Of a stretch of DNA of 64,000 nucleotides, positions 11,170 through 23,509 are shown piece by piece. The notes beneath the pieces were generated by a model. The model had not been told where the DNA came from, searched no databases, and saw nothing but the letters and a program-made list of their open reading frames with translations. Within the stretch, counting starts at the first letter, position 1. Each line of letters starts with the position of its first letter. Position numbers and translations under genes: made by a program. The stretch is from NCBI GenBank assembly GCA_029237695.1, contig CM055275.1, positions 89,764,433 through 89,828,432 of the forward strand, written 5' to 3'. Source of the DNA: Conchocele bisecta (taxonomy: Eukaryota; Mollusca; Bivalvia; Lucinida; Thyasiridae).

Positions 11170-11600
11170 GTGCATGATCACGTGGTTAAAACAACAACAA
11201 CAATGGCTCAAAGTGTTGAAATCGCACCCACTACAAGTAAGTATTATTTGATATTTTCCTTAAAAGGCAATGGATTTTGATGAAATATGGAGCAGAAAAC
11301 TCGTCTTCATGAGCTGCATTTGGTGGTCCCGGTAGTTCGGCACATACGTATGTCGTTTTTGCGAAGAATCGATTTCCCTGTCAGTAGACACGGAAATCGA
11401 TTATTCGCAAAAACGACAGAAGTTTGAGCCAAAATACCAAGACCACCAACATGACGCTGAACAAGACACGTTTGATGCGCCATATGTCATCAAATTCCGT
11501 TACATAATAAGGACAAAATAAAATAATTCGTACTTTGAATCGGAGGGCTTCTGGAAGTTTCAGTACGTGTTGTTGTAACCACGTGATCATACACCTTGAC
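11170..11600. mobile_element. ~430-bp palindromic element with TGATCACGTGGTTA ends
   Basis: Both ends carry ATGATCACGTGGTTACAACA-type sequence in inverted orientation, and the centre is a hairpin (GTCGTTTTTGCGAAGAATCG arms, 11,355-11,421). Copies also lie at 29,673-30,110 (partner), 47,262-47,399 (partial) and 48,738-49,125. CACGTG at the ends is an E-box sequence, probably incidental. Confidence 0.75.
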
Positions 11601-11739
11601 GTTGCAATATGTGAAATAAGTGGAGCACAATGATTCCCAGCGATTGGATTAGAAAGTTTGGTGAACTATAAAAGTTGATATTTCATAATATGTAGTTATT
11701 GCATCGTAATTCGGGGAACGGTAACAAATATTTCACCTA

Positions 11740-12100
11740 GGTGTTGTGGACGACCCGAGGCACTATTTTCCCGGAGGCCTCGGGTCGTCCACAGCCGAAG
11801 GCAAATAGTGTATCGTGTCGTCCACAGCCGAAGGTAAATAGTGTATCGGGTCGTCCACAGAACCGATGTACTATTGCCCGTGGCCGAAAGTAAATAGTGT
11901 ATCGGGTCGTGCAGAGCACCAAGGTACTATTGCCCGTGGCCGAAGGTAAATAGTATATCGGGTCGTGCAGAGCACCAAGGTACTATTGCCCGTGGCCGAA
12001 GGTAAATAGTATATCGGGTCGTGCACAGCACCGAGGTACTATTTCCCGTGGCCGAAGGCAAATTATAGTGTATCGTGCACAGCACCGAGGGGCAACGTAA
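11740..12100. repeat. 56-bp tandem repeat, about six copies, with terminal hairpin
   Basis: The unit contains CACCAAGGTACTATTGCCCG then TGGCCGAAGGTAAATAGT and ATCGGGTCGTGCAGAG, about 56 bp. The first part (11,737-11,800) is a strong hairpin built on GTGGACGACCCGAGGCACTA. The partner array at 29,270-29,545 has fewer copies. Confidence 0.8.
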
Positions 12101-12928
12101 ATTTGGCGTCGGGCGCATCGACTGGTCGTTCTAAATTTCGTTGCATTTTATGACGTAATCTTCGACAACAATTATGACGTCATGACTTTCAGAGGTGACT
12201 ATTGCTCATGCAAGCAGAACTACGTCAAAACTCGGGGAATTCGTCAAAACTAGTACATAGTCTTTCAGCGTTGATCATTATATTGTAATTACCAAATGGA
12301 AACCCTGTAATGACGTGTTACGTTGCATTTTATGACGTAATCTTCGGCAAAACCTGGAGTGAATTTGATTGGCTGGCCGCATCACCTTAGCTAAAACTCG
12401 TCAGCAATTGTATGCACCTCGTCAGATGCTCAGTGCATACATTGTGCGCGATTCGATTCATAACTCATATCAAATGGAAACTCTATTTATTGCTAAATGT
12501 TCAGTGAACTTCCAATGACATTCATGATATTTACAGGGAGAAATAGAAGAATTGTCTTTTGAGAAGATGTACACGAGATCCGTAAATCTCATGTACACCG
12601 ACTCAAAATACTATAATTGTTTTATTATATGACCCTTACCACGATTTCCCTCCCACAAAAAAATATGTTTACAAACTTCTACAGACATAAATCGTGTGTT
12701 TCAAAACAAGTCCGAGAGTTCGTATTCGTGTAAACAAACCGTTCAGAGGTCTACATTCAATTTGTAGATAATCACGTGGCCGTGTTTCGGCGAATGAGAA
12801 TGACTGAATGAATGAACAATTTACAGCCCACAAGTTTCCCAGCATGCAAATGGTTAAATGGAGAGCGTCCAGTCCACCGTGTGTGTTTGAAACCACGTCC
12901 TAAAAGGTGCGATGCTTGTGTACTAGTA
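12101..12928. other. 3' flank of GT92 copy B; non-coding
   Basis: Inverted copy of 28,331-29,270. Contains CRE-like TGACGTCAT near 12,175, the CTCGTCAGCAATTGTATGCA foldback relative (12,390-12,490) and a short inverted repeat GTACACGAGATCCGTAAATC (12,565-12,600). No gene is seen. Confidence 0.6.
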
Positions 12929-13874
12929 TTATTTGGGCATGTCCATTTCCACGCCGGGCAGTTGGTCCCACGTGTTACGGACCCGGCGAATAATCGTGTC
13001 CTTGAACTTCAACATCGTGTCATCGGCAACTCGCGTTTGTTTATAGTCTGCTCGTTCCCAGTACCTGTAATGGTGTAACATTCCTATATCCGGACTAACC
13101 GTATGGGCGTCACCATGTTTTCGTTTCCACACATTGTGTATTCCCATTTGCTCTATTTCGTCTGGTTTTACGATGAGTTTTGACCTTTGACCTTTCTGCC
13201 ATATTGTAATTTCCCGTTGCAGTTTAGTCTGCGTTACAAGCCTATATTTCCGTATCAGATCTCTGACCGTGGTATTTGTGTCCTCGTGCGAATCTGTCCA
13301 TTCTTTTCTAAAGAAACAATTTCGGAATGTATACTCGCTCGAGTTCGGAAGCCTTTTAAACATGTCTGCCCAAGTAAAATCGTCGTTATGTTTAGGTACA
13401 ATGAATTCGTCGACGTCGAATATGGACAGATATTCGGTTATTCCAACATGGCGGTGTATACAGTCGTTTGAAGACACAAGATGACCGTACGCGTGTAGTT
13501 CTATCGTCTTTGACGGCGGCATTGTTGCAATTTTCATCGGTAAATTAAACGGAAGCACTTCTACCAAGCCTCGTTTTGAGTACAAGTCCAGCACAGGTTT
13601 AATATTCGCCTCGGAGCTGTAATTGTAGAAAGTGAAGTGAGAGACACCGAGTGCTATATTTAGCTCCAGCCATTCGACCAGTTCGTACGCCCGACTGTAG
13701 TTGTGGACAAACGGCTTCACGCACACGGAAAACTTCCGCTTCTCGCCTTGTTTGTGTTCGTGGATACGGACAACGTTGCTAGGTGACTGCAGGCAGGCGT
13801 CCTTGCCAACGAGTGAGACGGCGTACGGCAGCTGCTGCTTCGATATCTGGCACATGAAATATGCGGCCGAGTAC
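12929..13874 (-). CDS. GT92 family glycosyltransferase, terminal catalytic exon, copy B (intact)
   Basis: Minus-strand exon open from a CTGTTACAG acceptor (13,875-13,883) to TAA at 12,929-12,931. It opens in phase 2 (one base, then YSAAYFMCQISK); the methionine at 13,855 is internal, so this is not a complete protein. Counting from that Met, the 308 residues show GT92 signatures: FSVCVKPFVHNYSRA (42-56), ELVEWLELNIALGVSHFTFYNY (58-79, first family block), SSNDC (128-132), SIFDVDEFIVP (144-154, with a DxD-type metal/nucleotide-sugar motif), RSKLIVKPDEIE (224-235) and GMLHHYR (258-264). The family acts in the Golgi as type II membrane transferases; GALT-1 of C. elegans is a core-fucose galactosyltransferase. 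The acceptor and donor sugars of this protein are not known. There is no transmembrane segment in this exon, and its own upstream exons were not found to its right. It is the only one of three copies without a lesion. Confidence 0.88.
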
Positions 13875-13962
13875 CTGTAACAGATGTAGAGGGTCTTATA
13901 CGAGTGATGCTTTAATATGATATTTATTAAACTCGTTTACTGATTTCATAATAAACGAGGCT

Positions 13963-14432
13963 ATGTCGGCTTTCATCGGTATAACTACATACATGTATGA
14001 AAAACAAGGCTCATAACTTTGGTCGGACACGACCGCGTATCATAACAAATTTCGCGATTTTATTAACGATAATGTAAATATTTTTGCGGAAAGTACACAT
14101 TTTCATTTGAGAAGTATTGTTATCTTGCTGAAATAGCATAGTTGGAACATAATTATGCAAATAATATCGAATTACAGCCGATTATCAGAAGTCTGGCACT
14201 ACCTCGTATCATAACTGAAATAATGTGTTTAGGGCTCTAATGTCAATATTGTAGTGGAAAGTTCATATGTTCATTTAAGAATTATCATTATCCTGCAGAA
14301 ATACATAGAATGCATAGGCAATTACAATTTTAAACATTTTATTTTGTTATTATACGAGGCCGTGTCCGACCGAAGTTATATGCCTTGTTATTCATATATA
14401 GTTATACCGATAAAAGCCGAACATATGAGAAC
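13963..14432. mobile_element. ~470-bp foldback element with ~75-bp inverted ends
   Basis: Left end GGCTTTCATCGGTATAACTA to TTTGGTCGGACACGACC; the right end carries the inverse, GGCCGTGTCCGACCGAAGTT to GTTATACCGATAAAAGCC. Non-coding interior. It is inserted in the upstream flank of GT92 copy B exactly where similarity to copies A and C stops. Partial relatives at 49,425-49,490, 50,935-50,975 and 52,397-52,480. Confidence 0.78.
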
Positions 14433-15105
14433 CCAACTTTAAATATTTCGTAAGTAATAAAACGATGGGCTGTTAAGTTTACTGTAAATCATTTGGTCTG
14501 TTTAAAGTTTGTGAAACCGTTTAAAGCTTGTGAGGATTCCTTTGGTCTCGACACTTTAAGCCGGCAAAATGTTTTACATACCACTGTAAATGCAACAGCC
14601 CATGATTGTTGTCGCCCCTGCTTTAGCAGAAGGCGCTACAATAGTCGTCGCAATGTCAAAACGTTTGTACAAGTTCTTTATCATGATATATTTAGTTCTT
14701 TACGGATTGCTTCAATAATTGGACGCTTATATCCTAAAGTCGCACAATATCGTATGCTACGTAGCTCGTGCATATATCCACATATAGAAAACATAACCTA
14801 TAAGTACTATAATGATATCTATAAACGAACCCCGTCCTTGTGATAATCATTGTAAATGTATGAGGCTTTAGATTGTATGAAGATTTTCGAAGGAAATTAT
14901 TTCAATATCTGCAATACGCGACCTTAAATACACGGTCTACATTTGGATGTATTCAAGACTGAGACTTAGATAACAAAACTAGCAAACATATAAAAGAAAC
15001 GCATGTAGGGCATATTTTATCCAACGGAGTTATACACACGTTTAACAATTAGTTTCGAATAATTTTGAATCAACTGTCGATGTAAACGGGACAATAAAAT
15101 ATCTG
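14433..15105. other. No recognisable feature
   Basis: AT-rich sequence with one 116-codon open frame at 14,493-14,843. It contains no domain I recognise and looks like chance. Confidence 0.5.
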
Positions 15106-17165
15106 ATATTTAGGTTTGAGGCGGCTTTCAGCTGCGCCGAAAACCTATTGTATTCGTTGGTTTGTTTGTTGTTGTTTTTTATTCAGCCGTTCAGTCTACA
15201 GCCCAAACCGCTGGTCGGATCGACTTCAAATTTTGTATACCGATTCGCATCAACAGTGAGACGAGAATAACGCAATTTTCAGAATTCTCATGACGTCACT
15301 TTCTACGAAACCGGAAGTGACGTCATATATCATATAATTCCCTATAACTTCCTTATTTTCCAACCGATTTCAAAAATTCTTTTTGAATTGTAAAGCTGCG
15401 AGAATTCTCTATCTTCGCTTCGCTGACAATGTTTGGCTATCTGCTCAAATGAGAGAGCTATAGACATGTGAAATTGAGAAAAATGAAAAAAATCAACAAT
15501 TTCAGATTTTTATTTCATTTTAACGGGTGGTCTTTGAAAACAGTTTCCAATTTGTACAGTAATCTCAGCAACATAATTTTTTAACAGCGTCACGCGGAAC
15601 ATTCATCCGCACAGAAGATGATATTTTTCAGAGCAATGGCTTGAATAGTTCTGATTCTATTGTCTTTCAAACTTGGACGTTTTTTTTCAATTTTTCAAAT
15701 TTGAAATGGTCATAACTTTTTTATTATCTAACCGATTTCAAATATTTTTTTTGCATTAAAAAGCCAACAAAATTATCTATCTCCGTTTCACTGGTAGTTT
15801 TTGGCTATCTGCCCAAATGAGAGAGTTGTAGGCATTTGAAGTTTTGAAAAAAAAATTGAAATGGTCATAACTTCCTTATTATTCAACCGATTTCAAATAT
15901 TTTTTTTGCATTAAAAAGCCAATAAAATTCTCTATCTCAGGTTCGCTGGTACTTTTAGATATCTGCTCAAATGCGCGAGCTACATGCATTTGAAGTTTGA
16001 GAACGAGCATATAAACTTAGCCGCCTAGAACAGTGTGTACAGCTGACAAACTTCGAGGTGGAGGCCAGACAGGTATGGTGGGCTGTATCAGACACTGGTT
16101 TTATATACGAACTGACATGCTGTGAGTGCTTTAGAATCGTCTTAACTTCAATGTCAGACTAGGGGGTTAACGGTACACATTTCGTAGAACGTTATATAAT
16201 GAAAAATGCTTAGAATAGTCAAGCGATTCTGAAAATACAAACCACTTTCCACGAAACCGGAAGTGACGTCATACTTTCTATAACTTCCTTATTTTCCAAC
16301 CGATTTCAAAACTTCTTTTTGTATTGGAAAGCTGACAAAATTCTTTATCTCGAACTCCTGACACTTCTCGGCTATCTGGTCAAATAAGAGAGCTATAGGC
16401 ATTTGAAGTTGAAAAATGTACATACTTTTCAACGATTTTGCCGAATTTTTGCCGAATTTCGGCTGATAACGGGTGGTCTTTACAAACGTTTTCCAATTTG
16501 TACAGTAATGTCAGCAACATAATTTCTGCCAGTGTGATAGGGGAGTGTCAGACGCATAAAAGATATAATTTTCAGAGCTCTATCTTCACTATTTCCGGTT
16601 CTATTGGATGTCAAAGATGAACGTCTTTTTTTCAAGTTTTCAAAATAGAGCAAACAGATGTGACGTCAGCTTCGTTATTTATCAATAGATTTCAAAATTT
16701 CTTGCTGCGGTCGATATTTCAGTCCTTTAGCTAAAACTTTCCCGCTTTGTGCCCGGCCTATGGTGAAAAACAAACGAAAACTTCACTGGCGGAATATTGC
16801 ACATTTCCGTTTTATTAGGTGTATTTACAAATGGCGTAAACTGCAATTTAAGGGCGATAACTATCGAAAAATAATCATCCGCTGACTTACGGACTCCCTC
16901 CATCTACACCAAACCGCTGGTCCAGAATTCTCATGACGTCACTTTCTACGAAACCGGAAGTGACGTCATATATCATATAATTCCCTATAACTTCCTTATT
17001 TTCCAACCGATTTCAAAAATTCTTTTTGAATTGTAAAGCTGCGAGAATTCTCTATCTTCGCTTTATGTTTTCGTCATCGTCAATGTCTTCTAATCACTTT
17101 GCCAGTGTCCGTTTGTCAGTACATCAAACCTCAAACCGTTGATGCAGCTTCAGCTGCTCTAGTTA
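15106..17165. repeat. Degenerate interspersed repeat region with an exact 141-bp duplication
   Basis: A module containing CTTCCTTATTTTCCAACCGA, then TTTCAAA, a poly-T block, AAAGCTG and TCTCTATC recurs at about 15,340, 15,715, 15,870, 16,285 and 16,995. The stretch 15,280-15,420 is repeated without a mismatch at 16,923-17,063, including a TGACGTCA pair separated by CTTTCTACGAAACCGGAAG. No coding sequence. Confidence 0.7.
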
Positions 17166-17715
17166 AATGTGTTTTCCCAGACCTGGGTTGTCATGTCCGC
17201 ATGATTGCAATACACATACACCTTTATGAGGTAGGGTCGATCATACACGGATAATTAGACTAAATAGAGAGGTGGGATTATTTAACTTATCTAATTACCC
17301 AAGTTTTCCGCCGCCGTAGTCCAATTCTATCCTACCGCCCAGATGGGCACACCTGCATGTTGTTTTATGTACGAATTGTCTTGAGAACGAGGTGAGCAGT
17401 TGTCCAAGGGAGATAACGTGACAAGTGGTAACAAAAAGGCAAAAAAAGGAAACTACGTTCTGTGTTGCCGATTTATTAAACACAGGTAGATTTTCATCCA
17501 TCGTGAGGTATGTTTTTATTGTCAGAAACATTTACTGTAGTACCCGCTTTCTTCGAAATAAAATAAAATAACAAAGTAAGTAGGCGTATTTATGGAAATA
17601 AATAAAAAATATACATAGACGCGACAATGACGCTAAATGTGACGTTTACTTTGTCAAAACCGCGCGGAAATTACTCGATCTTTGTAACGTTATAACTCGT
17701 TACGTCACGTTTTCC
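17166..17715. other. No recognisable feature
   Basis: Open frames are short and lack any recognisable domain. The sequence is single-copy as far as can be judged by eye within the window. Confidence 0.5.
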
Positions 17716-18970
17716 GATAAGGGTGGTTTTCGCTTGGCGAGTCACATATGTGAATATTGCCTTGTTACTGTACATGTAATGAATGGCCAAATCGGCCGGC
17801 CATCTTTGTGTGTTCTATCCATCAGCCAGTTTCACCTGTTTTGCCGTTTGACAAATAAGTCAAACTGTGAAGTAGAACATAGTATAATGTAGCTAATCGC
17901 ATGCAGAAAAGCCATGAGAACAGACTCTCTATCAATTATATTACACCAAACTGTAAACTATGTCAGTTTTCTGGACAGGTTTGAGCCTGTGTTTTTAAAA
18001 ACATGAACCACCATTATAAACACCATGATACACAGAAAATCGCACAGTGTATCACTTTTACCTGGCTGGCCAACCACACAACACATACCATATATAACCA
18101 CAAAACACACACCATATATATATGTACCAACTACTGTACTCCGTTATTAGCTATCAAATCCAGTGATATGTAAGCAGTTACCGAGTGTTTTGTCTCCGGT
18201 GTCTATTCACCTACTATGCGAGTAGATATGACTTTACCGATGTATAATGTCAACATTTATTTCGAGATTGACGAGATAAATGCTGAGAAATCTCGTCTTT
18301 TGTACAGGCATTATATTTATAGCTTGGCGTTGTCACATCTGTCTATTATGTATTGCACCAGATTTTATTTGGTTTACTGTCATATTATTTGCTGTATGTG
18401 TCAAACGCACAAAGTGGTGAAACTTTACGATGGCTTGTACATACAAAGATGGCGGAGATGACAACTCAATGCTCCATATAGTATACAGTAACAAGACAAT
18501 ATTCATATGTTATAGTCATATTGGTGCAATACATACTAGACACATATTACAACGGCAAGCTCAAAATATTATGCCAGAAAATTATATAAAAGACGATATA
18601 TCTCAGCATTTCTCCCATTAATATAAAATAAAATGTTGATGTGTAAACTTCTCAATCTGATGCGCCGTCTATGTTATTGTACATGCTAACATAGGTAAAG
18701 CCATATTTACTTGCAATGTAGGCGAGTAGACACCATGAACAATACACTCAGGTAACTGCCTACATGTCACTGGATTTGATAGCTAATAACAGAGTACAGT
18801 AGTGGGTATATATGGTATGTGTTGTGTGGTTTGCTAGGTAAAAGATACACTGTGCGATTTTGGAACACACAAAGATGGCCGATTTGGCCATTGCATGTGC
18901 CGTATAGGATACAGTAACGAGGCAGTATTCACATATATTCTGTCATATTTACGAAGCATAGAAATATAAA
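17716..18970. mobile_element. ~1.25-kb imperfect palindrome (foldback element)
   Basis: Left arm from about 17,745 (CACATATGTGAATATTGCC; AATGGCCAAATCGGCC; GCACAGTGTATCACTTTTAC; CACAACACATACCATATATA). The right arm has the inverse at 18,800-18,960 (TATATGGTATGTGTTGTGTG; AGATACACTGTGCGATTTTG; GATGGCCGATTTGGCCATTG; GTATTCACATATAT). An inner pair, 18,236-18,315 against 18,590-18,640, shares AAATGCTGAGAAATCTCGTC in inverted form. The centre is near 18,430. Open frames inside have no recognisable domain. Confidence 0.72.
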
Positions 18971-19935
18971 ACGGGTCCTTAAGGTTTTGTACCGATCCAT
19001 TTGGCAGGTTTTTCTAGCAGGAATGCTGTTCAAACGCTAATCAAAATAGAATAACGTATCATTGTCACAAAACATCTCACTCGGGCACCAATTCATTACA
19101 ACGTACCCTCTAGGTATGTCATACATTGACCAATGTCACAGCCTGCAAACGTTTATTCATCCAATAATGTATCGTTAGAGGGAATTACAATCAGTGTATG
19201 TATGCAACTGATAATGTGTATAATATCATCGGTATTTTACAAAATAAAAAGGCTTCCATTATATGTATTTTTTGGAGTGTAAATGTAAGCTGACCATTTG
19301 TACGCCTTATCTTATTACGTGTAATGGGTTATGTAAAATTGTACTCTGTATTTCTTGTTACATGTTACGCTATTATAAGGGCATAACATAAAACTAACAC
19401 AATCATGCGGTATATTTAATTGCATCACTACAGCATGTATATCTTTCCTATATATACATACATGTAGTACATATATATATACATACATGTAGTACAGGAC
19501 AGTGTACTGTAGCAACGCGTCGCCGTAAAACTGATTCACAGACCATAAAACCTCACACATACCGCTCCAAATCGAAAAACAAAAAGACATACCGAACATA
19601 TATAATTTTAAATGTAGCAAAATAGTTCCCCCCCCCCCCCAATAATTGAAACGCTCCTACGCCTATGTTTATATAATGTTCACTTGTTATTCTGTGTTCA
19701 GTACACAGCTATTAATAATCGGTAACATGGTAATTATAATTTACTTTTTTTGTCTACGTTATAAATGTTGGTCAACTATGCAGTATGAAATTGTCTATGC
19801 TGGTTGAAAATCTGTATATCGCTGTTTCTCTAGATAAACTATCCTATATGGTTTTATTACGTTAACTTCAGGGCAATATTAACAGGATTTAAATATATCA
19901 TATCGGTACTCCTTTAAATAATATTTGTATATTTT
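18971..19935. other. AT-rich spacer; no gene seen
   Basis: Contains TA-rich microsatellite-like sequence near 19,440-19,500 and an 11-base C run near 19,630. No credible ORF. Confidence 0.5.
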
Positions 19936-20042
19936 AAATGTTATACCTCAAGATAAACCTCAAGATAAACTGGATTAGTTTTTACTGATATTCGCGCATG
20001 GATATCAGTAAAAACTAATCAAGTTTATCCTGAGGTAAATCA
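19936..20042. repeat. Near-perfect hairpin, ~40-bp arms
   Basis: The arm ACCTCAAGATAAACTGGATT then AGTTTTTACTGATAT repeats inverted as ATATCAGTAAAAACTAATCA then AGTTTATCCTGAGGT around TCGCGCATGG. Confidence 0.88.
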
Positions 20043-20439
20043 CACTTACACATCAGCGTCCAATGTTTGGACTATGTACAACCTTGTACATTGTATATGG
20101 TCAGCTAAAAGTCAATATTACGCTTCTACAAATGGGGACATTTGCACGAGAGAACGTGCCACGTTTGCAAATCCCACATAAAATATGTTTACCTAATAAT
20201 GTTGTATTTCAACGTTAAAATTAAAATCCTTGGGATACCATCGATGTTGTTAGTCATTTATCCATATATATGTTGATGAAATTGAAACATTTCAAACTGA
20301 TGGGCGAGGAAGTCAACATGCCAACCATGTTGGTTTTCATATGCATGCGCTACTTGTTGATCAGTTGATAGCTATTTTGATAAAAAATATAAAATTGTCA
20401 GAACAAAATTAAAATACAAATATATATTCTCAGTCGAGG

Positions 20440-21480
20440 TTCGAGACCTGTTCGAGCGATCAATTTTCTACTGTACTTAATATAAGTTCATCTTTATTTG
20501 ATGTGGTTAGAAATAATTAACGTAATTCCCTTTTTACGTCCACGGGAATTATAAATCTTGGTCAGACTACGTTAGTTTACAAATGTACTAACGCTGGTTG
20601 ATACAGCTGAGCTCGCTTATATTGCTCTGCTTTTATTACCAGATGTGTGCGTTAAATTATGAGACCCTAATAAAAAGTGTTTCTCCTAATTTCCAGTACG
20701 GCAAACATATTCTACTGATTTGTAATTTCAGCATAGACTTCCGTCTCATTTGATTATCTTGGACACAATTGCAACTTGCAATACTTAATATAATTTTATA
20801 TCTATTTGATATGGTTATTAACGTATGATAATTAACATAATTCCATTTTTACATACACATTAATTATATATCTTGGATCAGACTACGTTAGTTTACAAAC
20901 TATGATTACTTACGCTGGTTTTAACTATTTGTAGCGTTGCATGTTTTCTGAGATTTCCACCGATTATCAAAACTAGTATTGGTGAAAGTGTCACAAATTA
21001 TAAAATTGTCAATAAATGGAAATGTGTGGTTTTTATTTCCAGGGAATTAAGCAGAATCATCGAATTATTTACTGCAAACTAAACTAAACCTCATTGAATT
21101 ATATTTGTACAACCAGGGTTGATCCCGTTCAGAATATGCGGATGCGCAGCTTGATCTGGGTATACACTGGTTTCAATCGCTGTTTTGCATTAGGCTAAAT
21201 GTATATTGCCCGAAATATTAAGTTAAAAAAAGTTCGCCAGTCTGAGAATATATATAACGAGTACATCGGTCATCTGTAATTATTTACGCGATTTAACGAT
21301 TAGTACTGCAAACTAAACTTCCTTGAACTTTATTTGTAAACCAGGGTAGAATTATTTTCGCAAACTACATGTAAACAGAATTTCAGCATAGACTTTGTCT
21401 GATTTGATTATCTTCGACATAATTGCAACTTGCAATACTTAATATAATTTCATCTTTATTTGATATGGTTATAAATAATA
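20440..21480. repeat. Dispersed direct repeats in AT-rich spacer
   Basis: A block with TTGATTATCTT, then ACAATTGCAACTTGCAATAC and TTAATATAATTT then TTTGATATGGTTAT occurs at 20,470-20,530 (partial), 20,745-20,830 and 21,395-21,480. A second direct pair (ACTGCAAACTAAACT to ACCAGGGTTGA) lies at 21,070-21,122 and 21,304-21,350. CTGATCT-type hairpin remnants lie near 21,125-21,172. Confidence 0.6.
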
Positions 21481-21704
21481 TCACAGTGGTCAATGGTGGA
21501 ATCGCCACACTACATGTACATGGATTATCGATGTACATATCGATAAAATTACGTACATCACGTGACACCTGTATATTTCCGAGAGATTACGGAAAAAGCC
21601 GATATAATGGATATTGCCGACTGACCATCACGTATTGGTCAGCTGAAATTGACTATGTGGTCATTATGGATTTTCTCCAGGTACGATGGCCGCGAAAGTT
21701 GGAT

Positions 21705-21865
21705 ATGATGTCCAGTTTGGAGAGGTTTAACTGTAATATAGGTGTATGGGATGTCCCCAGGGTGTCAGGTTTGGAGAGGTTCCACTGTAATACACGTATA
21801 TAGGACGTCCCCAGGGTGTCCGGTTTGGAGAGGTTCCACTGTAATACAAGTATATGGGCGTCACA
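21705..21865 (+). repeat. 54-bp satellite, three copies
   Basis: Same unit as 2,332-2,985 (GGATGTCCCCAGGGTGTCAG). The third copy decays into GGGCGTCACACCAGGGCGAC. Confidence 0.9.
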
Positions 21866-21987
21866 CCAGGGCGACACCGAGCTAGTCTACTGTAGGGACG
21901 GAACACCAAGCACGTTGTGGACAGAGACAACAAGGTATATTTGTACAAGTACGATATATTTACATAAATGATAAACACAAACAATAG

Positions 21988-22074
21988 ATGAATATGTCAG
22001 TACGGACAACGTCCCCTAGCAGCCACCGCCACAGGCCCTTGCACAACCAAGGCACATCCTCGATTCTGGAACAG
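21988..22074 (+). CDS. Possible first coding exon of an unknown gene
   Basis: An ATG at 21,988, preceded by an in-frame stop (TAG directly before it), opens 29 codons (MNMSVRTTSPSSHRHRPLHN and nine more) and ends at CAG|GTAGGT, a good splice donor, in phase 0. The surrounding 21,900-22,500 is richer in G+C and CpG than its neighbours, as at some promoters. The peptide resembles nothing I recognise, and the frame also reads through into the putative intron for a further 21 codons. Equally well a chance frame. Confidence 0.22.
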
Positions 22075-23260
22075 GTAGGTAAAGTCAAAAGTAAACGTCA
22101 TCATCATATGAATAAATATCCAATGTTAGAGATCATCTAAACAACTCCGGCTTCCGCCATGATGGGAGTGACGTTATAATAACGTCGTAAAGTTACTGGT
22201 TCTTAGGAGATACTCAGCCTACTTGTGCGGATGGGTTCCATAACGCATCGGTGAACGTCCCTATCGATTCGTCACGTCCTTTGACGGAATGACGTCAACG
22301 GAATATGCCCCACTCGATTACGCCCTCGGTCCACGCGGAGCAGAGTGCCCGCTAACACACGGTGTTGTGGACTCCAGAATAAGGAAATAACTGTGTTGCG
22401 TACTGAATTACGCAGACACAAAGTAGGGACGTGCCGTCGCTCGTGGCTGACTGGCTGGCTGCCTGGCTGGTGTACTGGCTGGGACTACAAAACACCAACG
22501 GTGTTGTTACCAGAATGTAACGTGTTATAGTCTCAATAATAGTCACAGTAGTGCATATGAAATCAATATCCTGATTGCATGGCAATACTAAACATCATCA
22601 TATATTACAATGATGAAACATGAAAATATGCAATGTACACAAAGATATTTTCACTAATTGGAATAAGGGGGCTGATGGAATTCATAAGTCGGAAAATGCG
22701 ATATAACACATTAATGAACAGCCACTATATCTAGTGTACACAACGATATACCCCTTCACAGCCGTACATGTGAATACAGACGTCATTCACAGTTATTTAC
22801 CATTAGTAAACAAACATTTGATTGCGACAGGCCTTACTTTGATCAGACTACACGTGGCCAACTGCGCTAACTTAATAAAGAGCAACTGTGCCAAGTATTC
22901 TCCTGTGCAGATTCACAGTATGACATTACTAATAATACACACTGTATACTCTAATCAGACTGTAGGATTCCACAGGCTGACCCAAAGCATTAGTAATTGA
23001 AACACATTATACTTCACATCATGTTCTTATTGCAGCTTACCGATATATAAATCAGTGCACTTAGAGCAGAACTGTCTGATCGGCCCATCTTGGTGGCAAT
23101 AGCATTTACAATATTTACAACACACTGCGAACGTAATATGACTTAATAAAATGAATGTACAGACGACTGGGTCAGGAGTTAACCTGTGTTTCCCCATAGA
23201 GTAATGAAAGTCGTCCAGAAAATTCACGTTACAATTGTAACATGTTAAAATTGGCAATAT
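22075..23260. other. Spacer with no recognised gene
   Basis: A higher-GC patch (22,140-22,530) includes direct CTGGCTGG-type simple sequence at 22,445-22,485. Hairpin repeat remnants (CTGATC/GATCAG motifs) lie near 22,838 and 22,955. A cysteine-rich minus frame at 23,027-23,347 is judged fortuitous. Confidence 0.45.
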
Positions 23261-23269
23261 TCTCATGTA

Positions 23270-23509
23270 TTGTACAGGGCGCAGACGGATATTCGATTGA
23301 ATCGTAACATAAAATGCATGGCTAATGTTAGTGAACATTTCAATCAAGTTCGCCCTTCGTTTTACAAATACAATAAATTGCTAATGCAATTAGTCAGAGT
23401 GACATGCAACAAAACACACGAGAATAATATGCCATTACAATACTCACGGAATGCTCCCACATGCCAGTCATGTAATCGTTATTATTTACACGTAAGCACG
23501 ACGAATTAA
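23270..23509 (+). pseudogene. Possible LINE ORF2 C-terminal remnant
   Basis: A 79-codon open frame ends in APTCQSCNRYYLHVS, a C-x2-C motif in a setting like the zinc knuckle near the end of many non-LTR retrotransposon polymerases, and vaguely like the better piece at 52.5-52.9 kb. No reverse transcriptase is seen upstream. Weak call. Confidence 0.22.

Noticed and set aside
23027..23347. Cysteine-rich minus-strand frame (LTCYNCN, CCKYCKCYCHQ, CSKC)
   Set aside because: The spacing fits no zinc-finger family I know, there is no splice or start context, and a LINE-like frame on the other strand overlaps it.
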